A DNA stretch of 64,000 nt from Kitasatospora sp. MAA19 (GTDB lineage: Bacteria; Actinomycetota; Actinomycetes; Streptomycetales; Streptomycetaceae): NCBI RefSeq assembly GCF_029894125.1, contig NZ_JARXYZ010000006.1, positions 124,001-188,000 of the forward strand, read 5' to 3'. The notes beneath the pieces are model-generated. The model saw nothing but the letters and a program-made list of their open reading frames with translations. It was not told where the DNA came from and did no database searches. Shown piece after piece: positions 56,723 through 63,730 of this stretch. Made by a program: the position numbers and the translations under genes. How positions within the stretch are numbered: the stretch's first letter is position 1; each line of letters starts with the position of its first letter.

Positions 56723-57771
56723 CCCCCGACCCGGCCGCCCCCGCCGTCCTCTACCCCCTCCAGCCGGACCACCCCGAGCTGGTCGCCCCGTTCGCCGCCG
56801 CCGCACAGCGCAGCGGCGCCCGCCGGCTCTGGCTCTGCCAGTCCTTCCGCGCCGAACCGCACCAGACCCTCGCCTACCTCGCCGGCCGGGGCCACGCCGT
56901 CCCGGTCGGCACCGCCGTCACCCTGCTGCCGCTGCGCCACCCGTACGAGGCCGCCGTGCAGGCCCGTTCCCTCGCGCTGCTCACCGACGCACCCGTCGTC
57001 GCCGGATTCGGCATCGGCAGCCCCGGCTTCGTCGCCGGGCTCACCGGGCAGCCGTACGCCAGCCCGCGCCGCGCCGTCCGCGACTACCTCGCCTCCGTCC
57101 GCACCCTCCTCGACGGCGGGACCGTCGCCCAGGACGGCCCGTACCACCGGCTGAACGGCTCCCTCGCCCAACTGCCGTACGCCCGGGTGGAGGTGGGTGC
57201 GGCTGTGCTCCGCCCCGGCATGGCCCGGACGGCCGGTGAGGTCGCCGACGTGGCGATCACCTGGATGACCCCGCCCGGCTACCTCGCCGACACCCTCGCT
57301 CCCGCCCTGGCAGAAGGAGCGCGGGAACGCCCGGCCCCGCCGCGCATCGCCACCGCCGTGCACGTGATCCCCACCGCGCCGGGCCGCGACCCCCGCGCGC
57401 TCGCCCTCGCGGCCACCCGCGAGCACCTGGCCGCCCCGCACTACGCCGACATGTTGCGCCGGGCCGGCGTCCCCGTGGACCCGCACGACCCGGAGGCGAC
57501 CGCGCGCGCCCTGCTCGACTCGGGGGTCGTCCTGACCGGGACCCCGGAGGAGATCGCCGAGGGGCTGGGGGAGTACCGCCGTGCCGGGGTGGACGAAGTG
57601 GTGCTCAACCCGGCCGCCGTCCTGCTCACCGAGGGCGTTCACGCCGCCGCCGAGGAGATCGGGCGGATCATCGCCGCCTGCCGCGCCGCCCGCCCGCAGC
57701 AAGCTGCCGACCGGGGACAGCATGCTGCCCCCGTATCGGCGCCCGTCGCGTCCGCCCGGCTGCTTGGCTGA
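56719..57771 (+). CDS. LLM-class F420-dependent reductase (LxmJ-like, D-Ala formation)
   Basis: A 350-residue luciferase-like barrel protein: ARRLWLCQSFRAEPHQTLAY, AVPVGTAVTLLPLRHPYEAA, VAGFGIGSPGFVAGLTGQPY, and GVVLTGTPEEIAEGLGEYRR, AGVDEVVLNPA. Such LLM enzymes use F420. In the lexapeptide cluster the homologous reductase LxmJ hydrogenates dehydroalanine to D-alanine; the same role is likely here because the core has several Ser. ATG overlaps the preceding stop (ATGA). The last ~30 residues are an Ala/Pro-rich tail. Confidence 0.87.
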   Translation: MTPDPAAPAVLYPLQPDHPELVAPFAAAAQRSGARRLWLCQSFRAEPHQTLAYLAGRGHAVPVGTAVTLLPLRHPYEAAVQARSLALLTDAPVVAGFGIGSPGFVAGLTGQPYASPRRAVRDYLASVRTLLDGGTVAQDGPYHRLNGSLAQLPYARVEVGAAVLRPGMARTAGEVADVAITWMTPPGYLADTLAPALAEGARERPAPPRIATAVHVIPTAPGRDPRALALAATREHLAAPHYADMLRRAGVPVDPHDPEATARALLDSGVVLTGTPEEIAEGLGEYRRAGVDEVVLNPAAVLLTEGVHAAAEEIGRIIAACRAARPQQAADRGQHAAPVSAPVASARLLG

Positions 57772-57830
57772 GAGCGAGCGCAGGATGCGACGCGCGCACC
57801 GTACTTGAACCACTCTCAGGGAGAGGCCAC

Positions 57831-58592
57831 TTGACCGGCAACGACCACGCCGTCGCCTTCGCGGGCGTCAGCAAGCACTTCGGCGCCCACCAGGCGCTGG
57901 AGGACGTCAGCTTCACCCTCCGCCCCGGCCGGGTCACCGGCCTGCTCGGCCCCAACGGCGCGGGCAAGAGCACCCTGCTGCGCATCCTGCTCGGCCTCGC
58001 CCGGCCCGACCGGGGCACCGTCCGGGTGCTCGGCGCCGCCCCCGGCGCCCTGCCCGACGCCGCACACCGGATCGGCGTCGCCATGGACGCGGTCGGCTTC
58101 GCGCCGCGCCCGACGGTCCGCCGGCACCTGGAGGTCGCCGCCCGGGCGCTCGCCCTGCCCGCGGACCGCGTGGACCGGGCCCTGGAGCAGGTGGGCCTGG
58201 CCGGGCGGTCCGCCCGCACCCGCTACAAGTCCTGCTCCACCGGTATGCGCCAGCGCCTCGCGCTCGCCACCGCCCTGCTGCCCGATCCCGAACTCGTCAT
58301 CCTGGACGAGCCGTTGAACGGCCTCGACCCCGAGGGCATCCGCTGGACGCGCCACCTCGTGGAGCACCTGGCCGCCGAGGGCCGCACCGTCCTGATCGCC
58401 AGCCACCTGCTCGCCGAGGTCCAGCAGAGCGTGGACGACGTCGTCGTGCTGCGCCGCTCCGTCCTCTTCCACGGCCCGCTCGCCGACCTCGTCCGGCAGG
58501 GCGGCGGCAGTCTCGAGGCCGCCTACTTCCAGCTGATCGACACCTGCGCGACCTCGGTCGGCAGCCCTTGGACGGAGGCGTCCCGTGCGTGA
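57831..58592 (+). CDS. ABC transporter ATP-binding protein (export/immunity)
   Basis: A 253-residue ATPase starting at TTG 57831 after GGGAGAGGCCAC. Walker A GLLGPNGAGKSTLL, Q-loop region, signature SCSTGMRQRLALATALL (degenerate S-T-G-M-R-Q) and Walker B LVILDEPLNGLDPEGI are present, followed by H-loop VLIASHLLAEV. This is the ABC-2/NatA-like type common in bacteriocin immunity. It pairs with the permease that overlaps it by 8 nt. Role: efflux of the product to protect the producer, or secretion. Confidence 0.9.
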   Translation: MTGNDHAVAFAGVSKHFGAHQALEDVSFTLRPGRVTGLLGPNGAGKSTLLRILLGLARPDRGTVRVLGAAPGALPDAAHRIGVAMDAVGFAPRPTVRRHLEVAARALALPADRVDRALEQVGLAGRSARTRYKSCSTGMRQRLALATALLPDPELVILDEPLNGLDPEGIRWTRHLVEHLAAEGRTVLIASHLLAEVQQSVDDVVVLRRSVLFHGPLADLVRQGGGSLEAAYFQLIDTCATSVGSPWTEASRA

Positions 58593-59325
58593 CCAGTTCT
58601 CGGCCGAACTCCTCAAGGCCCGCTCCGGCGGGGCGCTGCCCGCCCTGCTGCTGACCGCGCTGCTGACCGCCGCTCTGGGTAAACTCGGCGCCGTCTACGG
58701 GGAGTCGGGACTCGCCGACCCGGGCGTGGCGGCCGCGACGAGCCACCGCGTGCTGATCATGGCCGGTTCCTGCGCGCTGTTCGCCTCGCTCTTCGGCGCG
58801 CTGGTCGTCACCGGCGAGTTCCGCTCCGGGGCGATCGGCCGCACCGTCCTGCACGCGCCCGGGCGTTCCGTCGTGGTCGCCGCGAAACTCGGCGCGGCCA
58901 CCGTCGCCGGTCTGCTGTTCGGGCTGCTCGCGGTGGCCGAGGCCGCGACGGTCGGTGCTCTCGCGCTCGCGGCCCGGGGCAGCGGCCTGGCGCTCGACGC
59001 CCGCAGTTGGGGGATCGCGGGTGCCGCCGTGGCGGTCTGCGGCCTCGGCGGCCTCTGGGGCGCCGCGATCGGATGGGTGGTGCGCCACCAACTGGCCGCC
59101 GTTGTCGGCCTGTTGGTCTGGGGGACGGTCGGCCAGCTCCTGGTGCTCGGACAGCTCCCCGGGTTCGGCCGCTTCCTTCCCGAAGGGGCGCAGTACGCCC
59201 TGCTCGGGGATCGGCTGACCTTCCCGGAGGCGCTGTCCGTGCCGCTGGGCGGGCTGCTCCTCGCGCTCTGGTGCGTGCTGGTCGCGCTGGCCGGACGGAC
59301 GCTGTTCCTGCGTCAGGACGTCTAG
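58585..59325 (+). CDS. ABC-2-type permease
   Basis: A 246-residue membrane protein starting at GTG 58585 inside the ATPase gene. About six helices are visible: LPALLLTALLTAALGKLGAV, ILIMAGSCALF... region, LGAATVAGLLFGLLAVAEAA, WGIAGAAVAVCGLGGLWGAA, LAAVVGLLVWGTVGQLLVLG, LGGLLLALWCVLVALAGRTL. It is the membrane partner of the preceding ATPase, forming an LanFEG-like immunity or export pump. Its TAG stop at 59323-59325 touches the end of the IS5-family remnant, so the cluster's right border is set by that insertion. Confidence 0.88.
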   Translation: MRDQFSAELLKARSGGALPALLLTALLTAALGKLGAVYGESGLADPGVAAATSHRVLIMAGSCALFASLFGALVVTGEFRSGAIGRTVLHAPGRSVVVAAKLGAATVAGLLFGLLAVAEAATVGALALAARGSGLALDARSWGIAGAAVAVCGLGGLWGAAIGWVVRHQLAAVVGLLVWGTVGQLLVLGQLPGFGRFLPEGAQYALLGDRLTFPEALSVPLGGLLLALWCVLVALAGRTLFLRQDV

Positions 59326-59717
59326 GGTCTGTTGCGAAAGCGCTGGTCAAAGCCACTCGTTGATGGCTGCGACCAGCACTGTCGCCTCGTAGCGCACAGC
59401 CAACTTGTCGTACCTCGTGGCTACTGCGCGGTGTCGTTTCAGCCGGTTGATGCCGCACTCCACCGCGTGGCGTTCCTTGTAGTCCTTCTTGTCGAAGGCC
59501 GGCGGCCGGCCGCCTCGCGAGCCGAGCTTCTTGCGGTTGCGGACCTGGTCGGCCTTCTCCGGGATGGTGCATCCAATCCTGCGTCTGCGCAGGTAGGAGC
59601 GGTTCGCGTGAGAGCCGTAGGCTTTGTCGGCGCGAACCTTGGCCGGTTTGGTTCGTGGCCGTCCCGGACCGGTGCGGGGGACGCGGATGCGTTCGAGGAC
59701 CGGCTGGAACTGCGGGC
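59325..59717 (-). mobile_element. IS5-family insertion remnant (C-terminal transposase part)
   Basis: On the minus strand from about 59715 to TGA 59347-59349 runs the C-terminal half of an IS5-family transposase: [80 protein letters not shown], then AAINEWL. The outer end GGGTCTGTTGCGAAAG (59325-59340) looks like the terminal inverted repeat. The N-terminal half and the other end are missing; at 59717 it joins the truncated CYTH gene. A dead scar. Confidence 0.85.
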
Positions 59718-59719
59718 TG

Positions 59720-59888
59720 TAGTGCGGATCCTGAGCTCGCGGTCGGCGTCCATCAGGCTGCCGTCCGGTGCGTCGTAGTAGGTGTCGCGGTAGACCTCGG
59801 CGCGGCCGGCGCCGTACTGCTCCTCCAACTGCGTGAGGACATGTTCGGGGTCGCGTACGACTGCCTTGAGCTCCGCCTCGATCGCCAT
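59720..59888 (-). pseudogene. CYTH-domain (class IV adenylate cyclase-like) gene truncated by IS scar
   Basis: ATG 59888 with a very good AAGGAGGAACC site starts [20 protein letters not shown] and continues [20 protein letters not shown] to [10 protein letters not shown], the N-terminus of a CYTH/CyaB-type protein with the ExExK signature (EAELK). At about 59720 it runs into IS5-family DNA, so ~120 residues are lost. Intact relatives act on triphosphates (adenylate cyclase or thiamine/tripolyphosphatase type). Confidence 0.8.
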
Positions 59889-59919
59889 GCCGGTTCCTCC
59901 TTCAGACCACGCGTTGAGC

Positions 59920-60308
59920 GCCATCCAGCAACACCTCGAACTGCCGCTGCCAGCCCCGGTAGAGCGGGCCGGTCGGGGTGGGCAGCACCTTGTCTGCCAC
60001 GGGGTGGGCGGCATCAAGCTCACGGCCACATCCCCGAGCGCCTGGCACTGTCGCCGACCAGCTCACGGCCGCCCATGCAAAACGCTCGGCCGGGAAGCCC
60101 CAGCCGAGCGTCTGGCCGACGTCCTCGCGACCGGACAACCGACCACGTGTTGCGTCACTCCCCGGAAGCAGCCCCGGGCGGAGGCCTTCGCTTCCGGCTT
60201 CGGTTCAGACTTCGCCGAACTCGCCACTTCGGACAGCGGCAACGAACGACTTCCAGCCCTCGGCCGAGAAGACGAGAGCCGGGCCCTGGGGGTCTTTGGA
60301 GTCACGGA
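59920..60308. repeat. Direct repeat block 1 (389 bp)
   Basis: Nearly identical to 60561-60949 (offset 641 bp). On the minus strand it holds the 3-prime two-thirds of a DUF397 gene, a hairpin terminator (ACGCTCGGC 60082-60090 with GCCGAGCGT 60103-60111), and a coding-like tail reading ADKVLPTPTGPLYRGWQRQF, then EVLLDG. Differences are few (for example GGTCGGGGTGG versus GACGGGGTGG near 59970/60611). Confidence 0.9.
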
Positions 60309-60402
60309 CCCTGCCCGGGTGTACATCGTCCACCTCGATGCAGCCACCTCCGCCATTGCTGTAGGTGCTCTTGCGCCACTTGGCGCCCGTTGGGTCATGC
60401 AT
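60205..60402 (-). CDS. DUF397 protein, locus 2 copy A
   Basis: A 65-residue DUF397 protein, ATG 60402, overlapping the stop of a truncated XRE gene by 8 nt. Sequence MHDPTGAKWRKSTYSNGGGG, CIEVDDVHPGRVRDSKDPQG, then FSAEGWKSFVAAVRSGEFGE. Its C-terminal part is almost identical to copy B at 60846-61058 because it lies inside the 389-bp repeat, while the N-terminal part is unique. Its regulator is reduced to a stump, so whether it is expressed is uncertain. Confidence 0.85.
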   Translation of the reverse strand: MHDPTGAKWRKSTYSNGGGGCIEVDDVHPGRVRDSKDPQGPALVFSAEGWKSFVAAVRSGEFGEV

Positions 60403-60560
60403 GGTCCAGTTCCTTCCGTGCCTCCCGGATCATGGCCGAACTGTCCGGCTGGCTGAGCGCGTTGACCTGGAGTCGATCGTATCTATCGACCCATCGGGCC
60501 ACCGTCTCGGCATCTTGTTCCAGGTATCCCCGTTGAAGCGTCTCCGTGTATCCGACCAAA
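60395..60560 (-). pseudogene. XRE/DUF5753 regulator stump (C-terminal end only)
   Basis: About 50 residues of a DUF5753 C-terminus (GYTETLQRGYLEQDAETVAR, YDRLQVNALSQPDSSAMIRE, then ARKELDHA) end at 60395. Homology stops at the repeat boundary 60561, so the rest was lost when the 389-bp block was duplicated or exchanged. It resembles but is not identical to the end of the intact regulator at 61055. Confidence 0.8.
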
Positions 60561-60949
60561 GCCATCCAGCAACACCTCGAACTGCCGCTGCCAGCCCCGG
60601 TAGAGCGGGCCCGACGGGGTGGGCAGCACCTTGTCTGCCACGGGGTGGGCGGCATCAAGCTCACGGCCACATCCCCGAGCACCCGGCACTGTCGCCGACC
60701 AGCTCACCGCCGCCCATGCAAAACGCTCGGCCGGGAAGCCCCAGCCGAGCGTCTGGCCGACGTCCTCGCGACCGGACAACCGACCACGTGTTGCGTCACT
60801 CCCCGGAAGCAGCCCCGGGCGGAGGCCTTCGCTTCCGGCTTCGGTTCAGACTTCGCCGAACTCGCCACTTCGGACAGCGGCAACGAACGACTCCCAGCCC
60901 TCGGCCGAGAAGACCAGAGCCGGGCCCTGGGGGTCTTTGGAGTCACGGA
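60561..60949. repeat. Direct repeat block 2 (389 bp)
   Basis: Second copy of 59920-60308, containing the 3-prime part of DUF397 copy B, the same terminator (about 60723-60752) and the same coding-like tail. Its left end cuts into the XRE stump, its right end lies within DUF397 at the codons before VRDSKD/PIRDSKD. Confidence 0.9.
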
Positions 60950-61058
60950 TGGGCATCAGGCCCGGAAAGTCGGAGGCCACCTCAACACACTGTCCACCGT
61001 TGCCGCTGTAACTGCTCTTACTCCAGGAAGCACCCGCCAGGTCAACGTTCTCGCTCAT
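60846..61058 (-). CDS. DUF397 protein, locus 2 copy B
   Basis: A 70-residue DUF397 protein with ATG 61058 overlapping the regulator stop by 4 nt (ATGA). Sequence MSENVDLAGASWSKSSYSGN, GGQCVEVASDFPGLMPIRDS, then FSAEGWESFVAAVRSGEFGE. Probable partner of the intact XRE regulator directly upstream. The C-terminal part lies within the 389-bp repeat shared with copy A. Confidence 0.9.
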   Translation of the reverse strand: MSENVDLAGASWSKSSYSGNGGQCVEVASDFPGLMPIRDSKDPQGPALVFSAEGWESFVAAVRSGEFGEV

Positions 61059-61888
61059 GCTGAAGAGTCCCTTCGCGCCTTGCTGATCATTGTGAGCGAT
61101 GCCGCCTGCGACAGCGCTTCCACTTGGAGCAAATCGTATTCCCTTGCCCAGGCGGACACGGTTGCCCGGTCGTTCTCCAGGTATCCACGCTGATGCGTCT
61201 CGGTGTACCCGAGTGAGGTACCGTCGCCGAGATCGAGAAGCGACATGGACCGCATGAACGGGCGAAGCGCTCCCAGGCCAAAGGGGGCAACTTGGACCAC
61301 GTAGTTGGGCCGTTGGGCCAACTTCTCCACATGCGCTAACTGTTGGGACATGACAGTCCCGCCACCGCCAACCACGGTCCGAAGACAGCTCTCGTCAAGG
61401 ATCACATGGATCAGCGGAGCAGGGTCCCTGTTGATTCGCTCCTGTCGGTTCAGGAGGAGCCGGACGCGTTCGGTTCCCTGCTCAGCCGTGACACTTCCTC
61501 GCGCAACAGCACCAGTCTCCAGGGCCTCAGCGTAACCGCGAGTCTGCACCAGACCAGGGATGATGCCCAATTCAAAGAGCCGGATGACCCTGGCCTCCCG
61601 TTCCTTGGCTGCGTACTCCGGATAGCCCGGCAGGAAGGAAGACCCCCTGAGGCTCCAGTACGTCAGTTCCAGTGCTCCACCGGTATCAAGGACCTTGTCA
61701 GCGGCACGGACCCACTCAAGTGTGGGATTGCGTGTCCCTCTTTCGAGGTTCGAAATCTGACTATCACTCAGCTGGGTCCGATCGCCGAGCTGGGTCTGCG
61801 TCAAGCCCACCGCCTTGCGCAGCCTGCGCAGTTGAGCCCCAAACGCCTTGAGGGGTGAAGCCGATGGATCCAGCTGAGACTCACGCAT
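61055..61888 (-). CDS. XRE-family regulator with DUF5753, locus 2
   Basis: A 277-residue regulator with helix-turn-helix at residues ~15-70 (LRRLRKAVGLTQTQLGDRTQ, LSDSQISNLERGTRNPTLEW) and DUF5753 from about 90 (SSFLPGYPEYAAKEREARVI, ELGIIPGLVQTRGYAEALET, LLNRQERINRDPAPLIHVIL, GYTETHQRGYLENDRATVSA). Start 61888 (MRESQLDPSASPL) follows GGAGGCCTGG. Related to the regulator at 13092 but clearly distinct. Translation is coupled to DUF397 copy B. It is divergent from the gene at 61975. Confidence 0.9.
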   Translation of the reverse strand: MRESQLDPSASPLKAFGAQLRRLRKAVGLTQTQLGDRTQLSDSQISNLERGTRNPTLEWVRAADKVLDTGGALELTYWSLRGSSFLPGYPEYAAKEREARVIRLFELGIIPGLVQTRGYAEALETGAVARGSVTAEQGTERVRLLLNRQERINRDPAPLIHVILDESCLRTVVGGGGTVMSQQLAHVEKLAQRPNYVVQVAPFGLGALRPFMRSMSLLDLGDGTSLGYTETHQRGYLENDRATVSAWAREYDLLQVEALSQAASLTMISKARRDSSA

Positions 61889-61974
61889 CGCCAGGCCTCC
61901 ACTGCTGCGCGAATACCACAAGGTGGAACTGTCAAGTGGGAAAGCCTTCCGATCGTAGCGGGCGAGGCGCCACC

Positions 61975-62301
61975 ATGGCTACACCCGGTGATTCGCCGGA
62001 AGCACAGAGCAACCCATGGAGACCCGTGCACCACGCGCAGAATCCCGAGCCTCGCTTCCAGCTCCACGAAGTCGTCATGGACTTCGTGGAGCTGGAGGAC
62101 GGGAAACCACATGAAGGCGTCTCCGTGGAGGTCATGCCCGGGCAGGCCTTTCCGACTGCTCGGGGCCACTACCCCCGAGCGGCGGCCGACCTCGGTGCCA
62201 CGGTCGCTCGACCCCAGGGAGATCGCGCCGCCCGGCACCTGCGGGAAGCCATGCCGTCGGCCGCAGTGGCCGTCAATACCTCACATGTGGAGCAGAGTTG
62301 A
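61975..62301 (+). CDS. Hypothetical protein (108 residues)
   Basis: ATG 61975 after GGGCGAGGCGCC opens a 108-residue frame: ATPGDSPEAQSNPWRPVHHA, FQLHEVVMDFVELEDGKPHE, GVSVEVMPGQAFPTARGHYP. It is hydrophilic, acidic in the middle and has no known domain. It lies divergent to the XRE regulator; such small genes opposite XRE-DUF397 pairs are frequent in Streptomyces. The next gene overlaps or follows within 15 bp. Confidence 0.6.
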   Translation: MATPGDSPEAQSNPWRPVHHAQNPEPRFQLHEVVMDFVELEDGKPHEGVSVEVMPGQAFPTARGHYPRAAADLGATVARPQGDRAARHLREAMPSAAVAVNTSHVEQS

Positions 62302-62315
62302 ACAAGGCACGCATC

Positions 62316-62537
62316 ATGATCAAGCCCCCTGTTCGCCGTTCGGGCCAGCAGGCCGAGGCCGTTCGCCGGCACCAGCCGCCGGAGGAGATCCGCGCCCTCC
62401 ACTGGATCCCCCGGCACAAGCTGCGCGACGTCATGGCGGACGACCAGTACCGCCGCATCGAGGACGCCCGGGACACCTGGGAGCACGGCGGCGGCATCCC
62501 CGTCCTCGTGCGCGGCGTCCCGGTCCCGGTCGGCTGA
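62316..62537 (+). CDS. Small hypothetical protein (73 residues)
   Basis: The ATG at 62316 starts MIKPPVRRSGQQAEAVRRHQ; an in-frame TTG at 62298 with GGAG 5 nt upstream and overlap to the previous stop would give 79 residues. The rest, PPEEIRALHWIPRHKLRDVM and DDQYRRIEDARDTWEHGGGI, is basic then acidic, mostly helical. No family is recognised. It is probably the second gene of a small rightward operon leading to the ATP-binding protein. Confidence 0.6.
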   Translation: MIKPPVRRSGQQAEAVRRHQPPEEIRALHWIPRHKLRDVMADDQYRRIEDARDTWEHGGGIPVLVRGVPVPVG

Positions 62538-62650
62538 TCAAGGCCCCGGCCGGCGGCGACGCCCCAGGCCCGGACCGCCATGGGCGCGGTCCGGGGCTCA
62601 GCGCGCGGCGCACTCCATTCGCACGCAATCTTCCCTTGAGGTGCTTCCCC

Positions 62651-63091
62651 ATGCTCAAAACCCACCGGCCCGATACGTTCGTCGCACGCCTCGACTCGCG
62701 GACCGAATTCACGCCGCTGGCCCGGTACTTGCTCCGGGCCTACCTCACCGCCCTCCCCACCGGCGACCGCTACTGCGACATCGCCGAACTCCTCCTCGGC
62801 GAGCTCTTCGCCAACGCCGTCCAGCACACCGACGCCCCCGCCGACCGACTCATCGAGGTCCGCTTCGCCCTCATCGGCGACCGCCTCCGCCTCGAAGTCC
62901 ACGACGCGGGCAGCGGCCGCCCCTCCCTCCACTCCCCCGCGCCCGACGACGAGCACGGGCGCGGGCTGTTCCTCGTCAACGAGCTGGCCGAGAAGTGGGG
63001 TTGCTGCCCCCGGGCCGGTGGCGTCGGCAAGTTCGTCTGGGCGCTGATCGCCCCCTCCCCCACCGCCGCGCTCACCGCCCTCGCCGTCTGA
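62651..63091 (+). CDS. ATP-binding (SpoIIAB/RsbW-like HATPase) regulatory protein
   Basis: A 146-residue GHKL ATPase of the anti-sigma/serine-kinase kind: N box ELLLGELFANAVQHTDAPAD, G1 box LRLEVHDAGSGRPSL, G2 box DDEHGRGLFLVNELAEKWGC, then GVGKFVWALI. Streptomyces has many such single-domain proteins, which may phosphorylate or sequester regulators; the partner is not adjacent. ATG 62651 has GAGGTGC 9 nt upstream. It follows two small hypothetical genes on the same strand and precedes another. Confidence 0.88.
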   Translation: MLKTHRPDTFVARLDSRTEFTPLARYLLRAYLTALPTGDRYCDIAELLLGELFANAVQHTDAPADRLIEVRFALIGDRLRLEVHDAGSGRPSLHSPAPDDEHGRGLFLVNELAEKWGCCPRAGGVGKFVWALIAPSPTAALTALAV

Positions 63092-63102
63092 AGGTGCCCT
63101 CC

Positions 63103-63663
63103 ATGCGACTCGCCGTCACCGCCCGGCACCTGTTCGACACCGGTTCCACCCCCGCCGACGCCTACGCCGCCCTCGCCCGCCGCACCCGCGAGCCCGTCCG
63201 CGCCGCCCGAGCCGTCTGCATCGCCCTCGGCATCCCGGCCGCCGAAACCCAGCTCCGCCTCGACGACTGCCACGCCGCCCTCCTCGCCAACCCGCGCCCG
63301 GACTCCGAGGCCGACACCGGCGAACTCCTCGAAGCCCTCGGCGTGTTCGACGTCCCGAAGGCCCTCAGCCCCACCGAGCTCGCCGTCGTCGACCTCTTCC
63401 TCACCGCGATCGACGCCCTCGGTGGCATCCGCGCCGGCCACCAGCACGGCCTGGCCCGCTGGTTCACCACCGGCAACCTCACCGCCGCCTACCTCTCCCT
63501 CGCCGCCACCCAGCCCCGCCCCACCACCGGTGACCCCGCCCACTACTGGACCGCCCTCGTCGCCGCCGGCGAACTCCTCACCGCCACCCCCTCCCCCGAC
63601 ACCCGCATCAAACCCGCCCTCACCCACTGCCGCACCCAAGCCACCCACACCACCCACACCTGA
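63103..63663 (+). CDS. Hypothetical protein (186 residues)
   Basis: ATG 63103 lies 11 bp after the ATP-binding protein's stop, so the genes are likely co-transcribed. The protein is helical and Ala/Thr-rich (HLFDTGSTPADAYAALARRT, ARAVCIALGIPAAETQLRLD, AVVDLFLTAIDALGGIRAGH) and ends in a Thr/His-rich tail (QATHTTHT). No known domain. Third position is strongly C-biased. A hairpin of the GAAGTCG family follows the stop. Confidence 0.65.
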   Translation: MRLAVTARHLFDTGSTPADAYAALARRTREPVRAARAVCIALGIPAAETQLRLDDCHAALLANPRPDSEADTGELLEALGVFDVPKALSPTELAVVDLFLTAIDALGGIRAGHQHGLARWFTTGNLTAAYLSLAATQPRPTTGDPAHYWTALVAAGELLTATPSPDTRIKPALTHCRTQATHTTHT

Positions 63664-63674
63664 AAACCCGTTCC

Positions 63675-63709
63675 GCGCACAGGAAATCGACCCCGTCGAC
63701 TTCCTGCGC
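63675..63709. terminator. GAAGTCG-type hairpin, copy f (imperfect)
   Basis: GCGC-AC-AGGAAATCG (63675-63689) pairs with CGACTTCCTGCGC (63697-63709) with a 2-nt bulge and one A/C mismatch, loop ACCCCGT. It begins 11 nt after the stop of the preceding gene, consistent with a terminator. Confidence 0.6.
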
Positions 63710-63730
63710 AACGCGGTCGGCCGAGCCAGA

